Shown: in pieces, positions 11,801-23,254 of the stretch
Layout of the letters: each line of letters starts with the position of its first letter
Numbering within the stretch: position 1 is the stretch's first letter
NCBI GenBank assembly: GCA_030568195.1
Contig: JAJLTO010000008.1
Coordinates: 248,001 to 312,000, forward strand
Length of the DNA stretch: 64,000 nucleotides
Direction of reading: 5' to 3'
DNA from: Dipodascopsis uninucleata var. uninucleata
Taxonomy: Eukaryota > Ascomycota > Lipomycetes > Lipomycetales > Lipomycetaceae
The notes under the pieces: model-generated
The model's input: the letters and a program-made list of their open reading frames with translations, nothing else
The model's database searches: none
Told to the model about the DNA's origin: nothing
Program-made: the position numbers and the translations under genes

Positions 11801-14800
11801 ATGGCCACGGATACTCGAATTAATGTGAAGAGGCATCACCGAGGCTGTGTATTGTCAAATGAGTCTACAAAGCAGCGAAATATGAAGCAGCAGCCTTTGT
11901 ATCAATCTTCAATTCAACGTCGTCGTACATTCTCTACTACTCGTTCAGCCCCTACAACTCCTGTTGCAAATGCTACTCACCTGCAATCAGGTTATTTTCA
12001 AGGATCAAGCATTACTGATATTAAGCAGCAGTTTCAGGCGGAATCTTCGAATAAGAGCGAGCCCTCGTCTGCTGTTGGCATGAATAACAAGATTGATAGT
12101 ACAGAAGACGCCATTGATAGTCCTACGGATGCTTCGAAGTCTCTACCAAGTTTGCAACTGGAACAGCGGCCAAAATCAAAAACTTCTTCTCCTCTATATA
12201 ATTCTTCGGTACCATTCTCAGGCGGTCGCCGTCATTATAGTTCTACTTCTACTGCAGCTAAGGGGCAAGGTTCTTCCTCTTCGTATTCGGGAAATTCTAG
12301 TGGATGTATTTACGAGACTGCACTGATTAATGCTCGAAGACGAATTCCGTATTCGTTAGGTGCAAATCCTCTGCCAAATTCCTCGTCACGAATCAAGGAT
12401 AAGCTATCATCAGATGAAGAATCTAAGTTGACCTCTGACATCAACGTCCTTTTTCAGAGCTTACATCCTACAGAGGAGATAGTTGCTCGAAGATCGAATT
12501 TTGTTCTTAAATTAGAAAGATTGTTAAATGAGGAATGGCCAGGTCATGATATCAAAGTTCATCCTTTTGGAAGCACTGAGAACTTATTATATTCATATGA
12601 GTCTGATGTTGATGTTTGTATAACAACGCCCTGGAAGGAGCTTGAAGATACATGCAAACTTGCAAGGTTTTGGGCTAGTCGAAAGATGGAACGTGTTGTT
12701 TGTGTGCCAGGTGCCAAGGTTCCTATTGTGAAAATTTGGGATCCTGAATATCAGATCGCTTGTGACATGAATGTGAACAATACTCTTGCTTTGGAGAACA
12801 CTCGAATGATCAAAGCTTATGTTCAGATTGATTCTCGTGTAAGGCCACTTGCCATGACTGTGAAGCATTGGGCAAAGCAGCGTATCTTAAATGATGCTGC
12901 TGGCGGAGGAACTTTGTCATCTTACTCGTGGATTTGTCTTATCATTAATTTTTTGCAAACTCGTAAACCACCTATTTTACCGGTTCTTCATCAAATTGGC
13001 GAGCAAAAGGAAGTTATAGTGAATGGTGTAAATATTGCATTTTGTGATGACTTAGAGAAAGTTCGCGGATTTGGTGATGCAAATGAAGAATCACTGGGGG
13101 CACTTCTATTTGCTTTCTTCAAATGGTATGCTTTTGATTTTGATTATGAGCGCCAGGTTGTCTCAGTTAGACATGGTCGTACTCTATCAAAGACGGAGAA
13201 AGGATGGCATCTGATGCAAAACAATCGACTTTGCATAGAAGAGCCTTTTGTTACTTCTAGAAACCTAGGTAATACTGCAGATGATATATCTGCTAAGGGC
13301 ATCCAGCTAGAATTTAGGCGTGCGTTTGAGATTCTTGCAAATGAGGGTAATCTCGATAGATGCATCGAAAAGTTTCAATTTTCGCAAGATGACTGGATGT
13401 CTAATGGCGAGTTAGGTAGCGGCATCCGACAAGGAAGTCGAGGCACGTCTTTTCCTCAAATCAATATGAATGCAACGGGACGCAGTGGCTACTTGCGCAG
13501 CGGTTATGCCACAAGAAACTCCGCATATCGAAATAATTTGTATGGAAACTCTGTCTCCTTGAGCGGAGTGTATCCACCTCTTTACAAGTCGAGTTCAGAC
13601 TACTGTAGGATGCAGATGTATGCTCTGTCGTCAGATGGATATAGAGTGACTCATCGAAATTTGTCAAGTGATGCAAGTTCTAGTTCTTCCTCTGGAATAC
13701 GATCGGACAAGAGCAACTCGACTAATAATCAATACGGATATTTGATACCGACTTATTTTCCGAATGGTTTTTCTGTATATTATTCATTACCTTTCGATGA
13801 ACCCGGTGCGATGATGACTTACATGCAGTCGTCCGAAATGGCTGAGCCTAGGACTTCTGGTAGAGCTAGATCACTCTCTCCAGCACGGAATGGAGGCAAG
13901 CATGGCAAGCATAATCAGAACCATGGCGGCAATCATCAACATAATAATAATAATAATAATACTAACGGTAACAATAACCACCAATCTCAATCTCAAAGCA
14001 CTCAGAATGATGGCTATGGCTATGGTTCACAGCCTTTCTCTTCTAAAGTTCACACTTCAGGAGGCGGCTCTAAATCGCAATATGGCCCATATAACTATAA
14101 GCGTTATGGATCCTATGATAGTGGAAATGGCTATTATATGTTTACGCGTCCAGACTATCTTCCACATTCGTCAGATAGCAGCTCAGACTTGTCCGATATT
14201 TCTCCAGATGTACCACCTCATTCTTATCCTCCTACTATTTTACCTGAATGCAGATTAGATAGTGCATATTTAAGTGATGACGGCCAGACTTACGATCAAA
14301 GCTTTTCTGAATTGACTATTGATGACAGGGCGCAAGGAGATGAATTACAGATATTTGATGGTGTTGAAGCTGCTATGTCATTGGATAATGGGAATACGAC
14401 GTTTACATCGCGAGGCGACACTCAATCTGGCAAAAACAATAAACGTCGGCAACATAGAGATCGAAATTCATTAAACAATTCATCGTCTGGTAATCCCAGG
14501 CAGAGTAAGTCTTCATCAAAGTCGAAGCATAGTATGTTTTCTGGCCCCTCAAATTCAGTACTTTCATCGGATAGATCAGAGAGAGATTCTGAACAGCCCC
14601 TTGGACCTGTCATTGTTAATGGTGATGTTTCTTCTTACATGAATAGCAACTCAGTGAGGGACGATACCAGCAGTAATGGTGACATTCAAAACAACTCCTC
14701 TACTCGTTCATCCTCCAAATCTTATGCCGACGTTCTCATGGACCATCATGTGAACGATCCGTTAGAGTTTCAGAGAACTACGACGAGTGGAAGTGCCTCT

Positions 14801-15217
14801 AGTTCTTCATCAACTACGAGCCAAGCTCATTCAAAATTATATGATGAGAGTTGCGAGATGTGGCACATGGAAGGTATTGGAGGACCACCAGGATGTGATG
14901 TTTCCAACAATCTATCGTATTCTGCAGCGGCATCTGCCAAGCATGGTGCTCTTAGCTATAGTGATACTACTGGTGGTCAATATGTACAAAAAAATAAGTC
15001 GGCGGACATCCTACCGATGAAACAGAACCAGATGAATATTGAAAATTCATCGCGCGATCTCGCAAGCTCTACTTCTAAGATGAATTCTAGTATGACTGTT
15101 CCTACGAATCAGTGGACTACGTCTACTTCGAAGCGGTCAAAAAAGAAGCGTTATGGTAAGCAAGACAACGGGTTGGCGACAACAAGTAACCGCGAAGAAA
15201 TAGTGAAAGGTGGATAG
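11801..15217 (+). CDS. Cid1-type non-canonical poly(A)/poly(U) polymerase
   Basis: A single exon of 1138 residues from the ATG at 11801; the frame stays open a few codons upstream but has no earlier ATG. After a Ser-rich N-terminus, a DNA polymerase beta-type nucleotidyltransferase core spans about residues 200-350: GS at 257-258 and the metal-binding aspartates D269 and D271 (SDVDV), with the third, D322, in CDMNVNN. A PAP-associated domain follows at about 430-460 (SLGALLFAFFKWYAFDFDYE). The long C-terminus of over 600 residues is low complexity, with Asn, Gln, Ser and Gly runs including an AAT trinucleotide repeat. Cid1/Cid13 relatives add A or U tails to cytoplasmic RNAs. Whether this enzyme prefers ATP or UTP cannot be read from the motifs. 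The disordered tail suggests RNP-granule association (inference). Confidence 0.85.
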   Translation: MATDTRINVKRHHRGCVLSNESTKQRNMKQQPLYQSSIQRRRTFSTTRSAPTTPVANATHLQSGYFQGSSITDIKQQFQAESSNKSEPSSAVGMNNKIDSTEDAIDSPTDASKSLPSLQLEQRPKSKTSSPLYNSSVPFSGGRRHYSSTSTAAKGQGSSSSYSGNSSGCIYETALINARRRIPYSLGANPLPNSSSRIKDKLSSDEESKLTSDINVLFQSLHPTEEIVARRSNFVLKLERLLNEEWPGHDIKVHPFGSTENLLYSYESDVDVCITTPWKELEDTCKLARFWASRKMERVVCVPGAKVPIVKIWDPEYQIACDMNVNNTLALENTRMIKAYVQIDSRVRPLAMTVKHWAKQRILNDAAGGGTLSSYSWICLIINFLQTRKPPILPVLHQIGEQKEVIVNGVNIAFCDDLEKVRGFGDANEESLGALLFAFFKWYAFDFDYERQVVSVRHGRTLSKTEKGWHLMQNNRLCIEEPFVTSRNLGNTADDISAKGIQLEFRRAFEILANEGNLDRCIEKFQFSQDDWMSNGELGSGIRQGSRGTSFPQINMNATGRSGYLRSGYATRNSAYRNNLYGNSVSLSGVYPPLYKSSSDYCRMQMYALSSDGYRVTHRNLSSDASSSSSSGIRSDKSNSTNNQYGYLIPTYFPNGFSVYYSLPFDEPGAMMTYMQSSEMAEPRTSGRARSLSPARNGGKHGKHNQNHGGNHQHNNNNNNTNGNNNHQSQSQSTQNDGYGYGSQPFSSKVHTSGGGSKSQYGPYNYKRYGSYDSGNGYYMFTRPDYLPHSSDSSSDLSDISPDVPPHSYPPTILPECRLDSAYLSDDGQTYDQSFSELTIDDRAQGDELQIFDGVEAAMSLDNGNTTFTSRGDTQSGKNNKRRQHRDRNSLNNSSSGNPRQSKSSSKSKHSMFSGPSNSVLSSDRSERDSEQPLGPVIVNGDVSSYMNSNSVRDDTSSNGDIQNNSSTRSSSKSYADVLMDHHVNDPLEFQRTTTSGSASSSSSTTSQAHSKLYDESCEMWHMEGIGGPPGCDVSNNLSYSAAASAKHGALSYSDTTGGQYVQKNKSADILPMKQNQMNIENSSRDLASSTSKMNSSMTVPTNQWTTSTSKRSKKKRYGKQDNGLATTSNREEIVKGG

Positions 15218-15889
15218 ATATGGTTCAATTTAGATCACCATCGTTGTCATCGAGGGTGCCATTTATCACATACAAAAAGAAACTGGATATTGAAAGAAAA
15301 AAATTTTGTTACATATACTGGTAGATATTAGTCTGATTATAAGATATATTTTATTTGTTTTGCTTTTTATGTTATTTTATTTGTTGGTATTGTTGGAATA
15401 TGGGGTAATTTTTTGTTGCATTGGTTTAAAAAATTTACATATAACCTCTTATCATCTTCATAATTGTTATTTTACTAAAATGAATTGTCAACTGTAGACA
15501 TCTAAAACTGTCGATGTCTTTTTTCAGAATTTGGTTATTATCTATGTCTTGTTAAATGGAGAGAAGTGGAGGACGTTTACAGAATAAATGCTCTTCGGTG
15601 TCATAAATATCAACGTCTTGTTAATTTTTTGTTTGTCTTTTTTTGTAAAAAATCGCATAGTATATCACTCTTCCTTTTGGTAAGATCATGTTTATTTCAT
15701 ACTTTTACTCTATTCTGTTTGCGTTTCTTTCTTCCGGTCTTGTATTGATAAACAGAGGAGGGAAACTGCATATTAATGTTACACATAATCAATCTATAGA
15801 TAGACGAACGAAATAAAGACTAATCGAACAAAACTACTACAATCGGTCACTAAGTCTGATTCTTATAGTAATCGTACTAATATATTGAA
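15218..15889. other. Convergent 3' intergenic region
   Basis: AT-rich sequence between two converging genes, with T-rich stretches suited to 3'-end formation. Nothing else is seen. Confidence 0.4.
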
Positions 15890-16540
15890 TCAGACTATGT
15901 TTTTGGCTGCAGAAAATTGACTTATTTTGTTTTCTGCCGCCAAGAGACGAGATTCAACTTCAACGAGAGATTCATTGACACTAACAATGGAGTTAAGATA
16001 TAACTTTTCGAACAGAGAGACTGATCGCGAGATCAGCGATGAAACTCTCGCCTCCAAGGAATCAACCGTATATGCTAAGTCGTTTATATCATGCTGGATA
16101 TTAGGATCAGTAATTGATTTAAGAATCTCCGAGTTTGCAGGACTCTCTAGTGTACTAGACGTAAGTTCTAGAAGTATATCTTCGTTTATCGACAAACTGT
16201 TAATCTGAGAAGCATGTGCCAATATTGTTTGAATAACCACTTCATTCAATTTGTTGATAACTACCAAATCGATGCTTTGATTGGTATTATCTGATGCTAC
16301 GGGAGAATCTCCTTGCTCATTCTCGTCTGCTACCAGATCAGCGGGTAGTCTATCTAGTAGTAACTGCACTTCTGGAACTTTTATCAGAATATCCCTAAGC
16401 TGTAAATAGTTTTGAATTAACAGATCAACGGCAGACAAGCTCGTTTTTGATAATAACTCTGCTGAACTATTATCAGGATCTGATATAACCTCTAATCTAG
16501 ATAGTCTCTCGACTAACGCATCTACCGTTGCTGTCGCCAT
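15890..16540 (-). CDS. Dynactin p24/Ldb18-like coiled-coil protein
   Basis: A single exon of 216 residues from the ATG at 16540. The N-terminus has a short heptad segment (LVERLSRLEVI), the middle is acidic and Asn/Ser-rich, and the C-terminal third is helical. The ending, with FEKLYLNSIVSVNESLVEVE and RLLAAENKISQF, resembles the C-terminal block of fungal dynactin p24 subunits, in which an aromatic and Asn-Glu motif precedes a final charged coiled coil. The dynactin shoulder p24 subunit links the side arm to the Arp1 filament for dynein-driven nuclear movement. The similarity is weak and judged by eye; another coiled-coil subunit of similar size is possible. Confidence 0.45.
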   Translation of the reverse strand: MATATVDALVERLSRLEVISDPDNSSAELLSKTSLSAVDLLIQNYLQLRDILIKVPEVQLLLDRLPADLVADENEQGDSPVASDNTNQSIDLVVINKLNEVVIQTILAHASQINSLSINEDILLELTSSTLESPANSEILKSITDPNIQHDINDLAYTVDSLEARVSSLISRSVSLFEKLYLNSIVSVNESLVEVESRLLAAENKISQFSAAKNIV

Positions 16541-18596
16541 CCCACCAAACTTACGACTCTATTGTGGTAAATGAAGTTTGTGCCCAATGATCATCAGATG
16601 GATAGGGCAGCTATATAGAAACCTAGCTTCTAGCACGAGGCGCGCTGTCTCCTGATTTTGTGCTTGGCTCACAAGCTCTTCCTATCTCTTGCGAGCACTG
16701 AAAAAAAAACCAAATTATTCACCGGTGTTCTCGCAATCGTGATCTCCTTATCAATTGCTAATGTCCTCCTACGCACAGCTCCATACGCAGTTCTTTTTAC
16801 AGTTTATCACAGTATATTGTGTATTATAAAAGCAATAATCTTTTAACTACCATACGTGTCAGCCATCTTGATCTCCGCTATTATAGTCAAATCAAAACAA
16901 ACCAAAGATACCTAATTGCGACCCTCCTGGTAATATTATAAGCTCACCGCTAGCTTAGTATGAGCCCGATCTTCCCGATCAGCTCTCTCCGAATCGCGCT
17001 TAGCTCTCTACAGTCTCCAACCGCTATCGGTAGCCTGCAAGCATTTCCTATGCAAAATAGCAGGAGTCGCAGTCGCGCTCGAGCGCTACCTGAAGCCCTA
17101 TTATGTCACACATTACTAATCTATGATTTCAAATGACGCGAGTTACATCCGGGTAACATTTGAGGAGGGGCAAAAGCATAAAGAGCCGTTCACGCGACTA
17201 CAAGGCATAAGTAGAGATATGCAGCAAAGAGCGGCGGTTAGAGCCTGAAAGCGTGTAAGCATTGACAATATGAGGCATATGCGTGAAGTGTTGTGAAAGA
17301 CGTGCATAATGCGCATAGAGAATGGAAGCATATGGCTCACAGAATAAGGGCATCTGTACTCGTCTACTGTGCTTATCACGATTATCACTTCCTATTCTAA
17401 GGCGATAGATTACACCAAATGCGCAAAATACAACCCACAACTGACCCCTGAAATGTAAAACACTATGTAGCACCACCCTTCTGCGGAGGTATATCACCGT
17501 AAATAATATAGCCGCAGACTAATTTGGCACGTATGGGTAGAATAGACGTCTGCGGCACAGCAATCACGATGGACGGCATGATCCTTATTGTCCGCTTGTG
17601 CGTGCACTTGGGGGTACCTTATGAGTAATATACGCAAGTACGAAAATAGATTGCATGATCGGGATGCACGTCGGTGTGGAGCAAGTTCTGGGTAAGCCTG
17701 TTTGGTTTTGTTGCACTCATTTGACGAGAATAGTGTTTGTCGTGCGACTCATCTAAACCACTGTTCCGCATAACATATACCAAAAATGTGCAGAGCTAAG
17801 CTCCATACAAGGTAACCCATCTCTTATCTCATGCTAATAATGACGCACGTAGTCCGGTCACAAGCTACAAAGCATGTCGAATCGATCGATTATGGACTAG
17901 TGGAGACAAGCTTACCAGAAGTCTTGAAAGGGCACATACGCACTGTAGTATCGTAGTTACACCATATATTATACATGCTGAGTGGCTTTTAGATAAAGAC
18001 CACCAGCGGTCTGGGTGTGTCGATGTCACAACGGTCCGCCACAATGTTGGGATTTAACCAGTTTGATCACAGATTAATCTACCCTGTCTATTATGTGAGC
18101 AGCTGTTTTGTTATCTTTTGTTGCTACCCTTTTATATACGTAAGTATATCTCTGTACCCTAATACACGTACTGTCATTCAGAGATTCCTGCCGCTCGCCT
18201 GCTTTTATCGCCTTAGTACCATCCGTTCCTATTTTACCCATCTCTTCTGTCTTTCCCTCTTTTTGTTTTATCTTCTCTTGCTGTCCATCAAGTCCCCCCT
18301 CCCTTTATCTTTTTCAATCAGCAGGATTTCTTTCTTCTGGAGTGACTGATATATATTTACATATATATATTTTATTTAAGTATCCAAGTAAGTGTGTTCT
18401 CGCAGCTTAGATTTGTTTCTGGGCTACTGGTCGATTGATAGTCATCGCTGTGGCAAGTAATACGTAGGTGGTAATCGTGGTCGCTAACACCGCATATAGG
18501 AGAAGGAAAAATCAATAGGGAGTCTTAAACGATCTTATTCATTTGATCTGTCATACTTGGTTTATCTGCCTTTATAGATTTGAAATAGAAGGAAAA
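16541..18596. promoter_or_regulatory. Divergent intergenic region with GATA-type sites upstream of the protease
   Basis: The region carries no supported gene. It holds at least seven GATA-factor core matches on either strand, at 17372-17377, 17381-17386, 17823-17828, 17991-17996, 18111-18116, 18268-18273 and 18305-18310. A 12-bp perfect palindrome, GCGCTCGAGCGC, is at 17075-17086. An AT-repeat stretch at about 18348-18375 could serve as a TATA region. GATA factors mediate nitrogen catabolite control in fungi, and vacuolar proteases are known targets, so nitrogen regulation of the downstream gene is a reasonable inference. Confidence 0.35.
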
Positions 18597-20031
18597 ATGA
18601 AGTTTTTCTATACTGCTCCAGTTATTCTTGCGGCCGTCGCTTCGGCCTTGGTTCTTCCTGAGAACTACAAGACCGATTCTAGCAACTTGGCTCCTCTGTT
18701 GACCACCACTACTGCTGCTGAAAACATCATTCCTGACTCTTACATCATTGTTTTCAAGAAGCATGTTGATGAGACTTCCGCTTCTACCCACCAGTCATGG
18801 GTGCGTTCTGTCCACGATGTTGCCATGAAGAAGCGTGGTTTGGAGAATCCTTTCCTTGCCTCTGGCTTGCGACATGGTTTGGAGCATGTATACTCCCTTG
18901 CCTCTGGTTTCCGTGGATATTCTGGTCGTTTCGAGGCCGCTACTATTGAGCAAATCCGTGCTCATCCTGATGTGAGTAACCATATTTGGTATTTTCAGTT
19001 GACTATTACGTGATTTATAGTGCGATGACTAATATATTATTCTATAGGTTGAATATGTTGAACGTGACTCTATGGTCTACGCCTCCGAAGTCGAGATCGA
19101 GAAGAACGCTCCATGGGGTCTTGCTCGTATCTCCCACCGTCCATCTTTGAACTTTGGTACTTTCAACAAGTACTTGTTCGACAGCGAGGGTGGTGAAGGT
19201 GTTACTGCCTATGTGATTGATACTGGTATCAACGTTGATCATGTTGACTTTGAAGGACGTGCTCTTTGGGGTAAGACTATTCCAAGTGGTGATGTCGATG
19301 CTGATGGAAACGGTCACGGTACTCACTGCTCTGGTACTGTTGCCGGTAAGAAGTACGGTGTCGCTAAGAAAGCCAAGGTTGTTGCTGTTAAAGTTTTGAA
19401 GAGCAATGGTTCTGGTACTATGGCTGATGTAATTAAGGGTGTTGAGTTTGCTGCTGAGTCCCACGTTCAGGAAGCTAAGGCTAACAAGAAGGGATTCAAG
19501 GGATCTGTTGCTAACATGTCTCTTGGTGGTGGTAAATCTCCTGCTCTTGATATGGCTGTTAATGCCGCTGTTGACATGGGTATGCACTTTGCCGTTGCCG
19601 CTGGTAACGACAATGCTGATGCTTGCTCTTACTCTCCAGCTGCTGCTGACAAGGCCATCACTGTTGGTGCTTCCACTTTGTCTGATGAACGTGCTTACTT
19701 TTCTAACTACGGAAAGTGTGTCGATGTCTTCGGACCAGGTCTTAATATTCAGTCTACCTGGATCGGATCTAAGTATGCTCTTAACACCATCTCTGGTACT
19801 TCCATGGCTTCTCCACACATCTGTGGTCTCTTGGCCTACTTCGTTTCTTTGCAGCCAAGCTCCGACTCTGAATTTGCTGCTAGCCCACTTACCCCAGCTA
19901 AGCTCAAGGAGAACTTGATTTCTTATGCTACCAAGGATGTTCTTTCCGGTATTCCAGATGATACTCCTAACCTTTTGGTGTTCAATGGTGCCGGTTCCGA
20001 TCTTGCCGACTTCTGGGCTGCCAAGAACTAA
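18597..20031 (+). CDS. PRB1: Cerevisin-type subtilisin-like serine protease (PRB1 family)
   Basis: Two exons, 18597-18971 and 19048-20031 (phase 0), give 452 residues. The start MKFFYTAPVILAAVASAL is a signal peptide. An I9 propeptide follows (SYIIVFKKH to about YVERDSMVYA), which folds and inhibits the enzyme until it is cleaved near residue 135-145. The S8 catalytic triad is intact: D183 in VIDTGINVDH, H215 in GHGTHCSGT and S377 in GTSMASPH, with the oxyanion Asn at 312 in AAGNDN. Cerevisin (proteinase B) acts in the vacuole in protein turnover, and secreted relatives are common, so the location is uncertain. Codon use is strongly biased, which points to high expression and explains a long open frame on the opposite strand. 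Confidence 0.93.
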
Positions 20032-22906
20032 GCATATTTCTTACACGAGCATATTCACAGATTTTTGTTTAAGCTCCGTTCTGGTTCATTTTCATGACCT
20101 CACTTCTGATGTGTTTGTTTTTGTGTGTTCAATAATGTAGTCGGTAAATAATATTGGAAGGCACAAGCAGTCGATTTTTTTGCTTTAGTTGGTTTTTCAC
20201 TTATCGTTTAAGTACTTTATATAGCGTATAGTATATTTCAGTGGGGTTACTTTGGTTTGGTTTCGATGAATATAGTTGAAATGGTTTGGGGTACTTATTG
20301 TATATGGTGGTGCTACAGGTACAGTCGAACATAATATATGATATACATACACTAACATCGATGACTCACGAGGCCGATATATTTTCATATAATATAATGA
20401 ATTTATCCTTTAAATCAAGCTGCAGAGAATTGTGAACTTCATTCCGCATTTGCTTTAATTGTTGAAGATATCATGCAAGTTCATTCTATACCAATGACGA
20501 TCCTTTTTCACTAGGAAGTTGAATACCAATTCAGGGCAGAGATACCTACTAGTAAGAGGCTAGAGAACATACCGGAAGAGAGGGGTGCTAGAGGAGGAAT
20601 TTTAGAAGTTACAGGTGATATTTTTATTCATATATCCCTTTAACAATAAGATAAAGGTTTGCTTGCGTTTTGATAACAATAGGACTGAATATATTATACT
20701 GACAATTTCGTTGATTTTTGATGAAGATTTGAATGAATGGATGGAATTAACGGCAGTGGACAACTAGAATACCTGTTGTTATTATTGAATATGAAGTTAT
20801 ACATAAATACCTTTCTTTGTGTTCTCAGCAGTCAGGGGGGTCTGTTGTAGACGAAAGACAAGTTTAAAGAGAAGGTGTTTTGGATCAGATAAAATTATAC
20901 GGTTTCTTTTATTATAAGAGACCAATGAAAATTCTAAATTTCTCAAAAAAAATTGACCGACAGTGTCATTTATCATTATCATTCATCGCTATCGAAAGTG
21001 GAGTACTTACTTTGTATGTCAATAGTAAGGCTTTAGCTCGGAAATTTTCTCCGAATTGAAAAGGATATTAGTATACAAATCCAATAGCTTTGAATACGAG
21101 TAGAATTCGATATTCAAAAGCTTATAAAAAGAAAGATATCTAGTCAGAAGTAGACGTCAAGATGTCTAAAGGACCAAATCAAGATGCGAGAGAGCCTCTA
21201 ATTTGTTTTAGAAGAGTTGCATTTTTCTCTGATTCGTTTCATGGGAGGGGGATGGTTCAATAATGTTGGTTTTTGTTTGTCTTAGTTGTGTAAAGTTCGA
21301 TATTTTATTTCCCAGTCTTTGTCTTTCATCTCACTGTAATATTTGAAATATCAAGGAAAAAAGGCTCTTCCACTTGAACCAAGTCCATGAAAATACGTTT
21401 ATCGATAACATACATAATATATGCATATTCAACTAGCAGAGCGATGAGATCCTTCGGAAGGACAAAGAAGCCCTTACCTGCAAACGATTTTTAAAACCTA
21501 AGAAACTGAAATTTAAGGTATAGTGAGACTAGCCATAGTAACTAGAAGTTGAGGTGACCACTTCAGTTGAAGATGTAGTTAAAACTTCAGTAGAGGTAAG
21601 CTAATAACTGTCTTAATTGAGAGGTTCGAAGAAATAACCATAAATTGAGTATTTCAAAGCTAGCCATTGCATTTTCACTAGAACTGTTGCTAATTCAGCT
21701 ATCATAGCTTCTGCTAATATTACTTTTCGTGATCAATGATCTGTTTGTGATCTGTAGTGCTATATAACCTATTTCCTATGTAGACTCGCTCGCCTCTATA
21801 TAATATTTAAAAACCACCACCTGTTTGTTTTGATTCTGAAGCGGGTTTTTCTCTATTTGTGGTAGCTTCTTTGAGTATTTTCACGATTCGCTGGAGGCTA
21901 GCAATTCAAGAGGTACCAGAGGCCAGGTCATAGATTCAATTTCAAAATTGACTAGATACTACTTTTGTTTAGTACCAAATAACGATCCCGGCAAACAACA
22001 CAGCTCAGACAGACAGGTTTCTATCGTAGTAGTTGGAATATGTACATACTATTTATTGTTTTTGGATTTGCGTTCTGGTGGCAATCAATATTATGAGATT
22101 TTGATGATTAGTCCAGAGTCAATTCTGATCTTCTATAAACTAAAACCGACGAGATAATTATTTAAAAGGCATAATGCGCTTTAGAAAATCCTATATTGGC
22201 TGGTTTGATGTGCTCTTTTAATTTAGATTGTAGTATTGGCCCTACTAAGTCACCTCAAGCTCCAGGCACTGAGAATACAAATTTCGCCAAAATTACACGA
22301 TCATTTTTTTCGGTATTGTGTTTCTAAGAGCCAAATCGGTACTCTTGATACCATTACACAATCATTCATTTCACTTACACCGATTGACCAGCTCCTAACC
22401 ACGCGCAGCATGAATTCTACATATTATGTACAATACAGGACTTCCGGTAATTCTATACTATTTTGGAAGAGAATTTGAATCTAACAGAGCCATGATGTCA
22501 TCACATGCATCAGTGACATAGTGACATACCGAGAGCCGCAGTGGCTGATTTCGGTATATTGGTTTGAGACAGTGTTCTGTAAAACGACGATTTTATTTCC
22601 CATTTGTGCGATATATGGCTAACCCTGACTTTCCAAATATATAGACCGAAAAGAGCTTTCTCAAGTTTACCAACCATCCCGGAGTGCATGCGTACCTGAG
22701 CTGGGTGGGTATTATCTTATATATTCAGCGGTAAATCAATACTATAAATTATACTAATGTAATTCCTAAACTGGAATTATTTTTCAGTGTATATATAAAA
22801 AATATAAAATAATTCTTTTTTCTATTGCGCTGGTATATATTTACATAGCATTTCCTTAGGTGTTTGAATTGAGGTTCTTGAGCTTCCAAAAGTTCTAAGG
22901 AAGTCC
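20032..22906. other. Long gene-poor intergenic stretch
   Basis: About 2.9 kb of AT-rich sequence without a supported gene. Short open frames (for example 21948-22157 and 22236-22478) show no coding character. A hairpin at 22526-22557 is listed separately. Small spliced genes cannot be excluded. Confidence 0.35.
22526..22557. repeat. Two-tier inverted repeat (hairpin)
   Basis: ATACCGA and TCGGTAT form a perfect 7-bp outer stem, and GCC/GGC form an inner stem around a 5-nt loop. A TGACAT direct repeat lies just upstream. The function is unknown. Confidence 0.5.
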
Positions 22907-23106
22907 TCAGACTCTTGCTTCCTTTAACATATAGAGGTCCCTCTGGTACTGTGTCTCCTTTACGAAATAGTCATTCTCTAGCTTGAAGACTAAGCCAAGC
23001 ATTTTTTGTTGGTTAAGCTTAGCTTTAGGCTCCCGTGAAACATACATCAGTTTCTTGACGGCCAGCTTCTGACTTCTCTGTACTGTTTTGATTAGTTTGT
23101 CATATA
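22907..23106 (-). CDS. Probable last exon of an unrecognised small spliced gene
   Basis: A 200-nt open stretch on the minus strand encodes about 65 residues of clearly coding character: charged, helical and without low complexity (parts read KLIKTVQRSQKLAVKKLMYV, KLNQQKMLGLVFKLENDYF and YQRDLYMLKEARV before TGA). It is preceded by an acceptor-like TTGAATAG at 23107. The first exon is not clear. An ATG TTC TTA G followed by GTATCT just above 23240 would fit the phase, but it overlaps the start codon of the divergent PQ-loop gene, so that join is doubtful. The sequence looks like a small coiled-coil subunit; I do not recognise the family. Confidence 0.4.
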
Positions 23107-23254
23107 CTATTCAATATAAGAACGAAAGTGTTTGTTTGGAAATCATTCAAGCTACATAGCTTTCATTCTGCCAAAGCTCCTATTATGGCTGCTCTTCGGA
23201 AGACATTGAAGTTATAACTATCTGGCTGTTACCAACATATAGATACCTAAGAAC

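Noticed and set aside
13920-13980. AAT trinucleotide run as a microsatellite of separate interest
   Set aside because: It lies inside the Cid1-like coding frame and encodes an Asn run within a low-complexity tail, so it is reported there.
19042-19818. 258-codon open frame on the minus strand
   Set aside because: It lies fully antisense to the protease catalytic domain, whose sense frame has all family motifs; the antisense frame is a by-product of biased codons.
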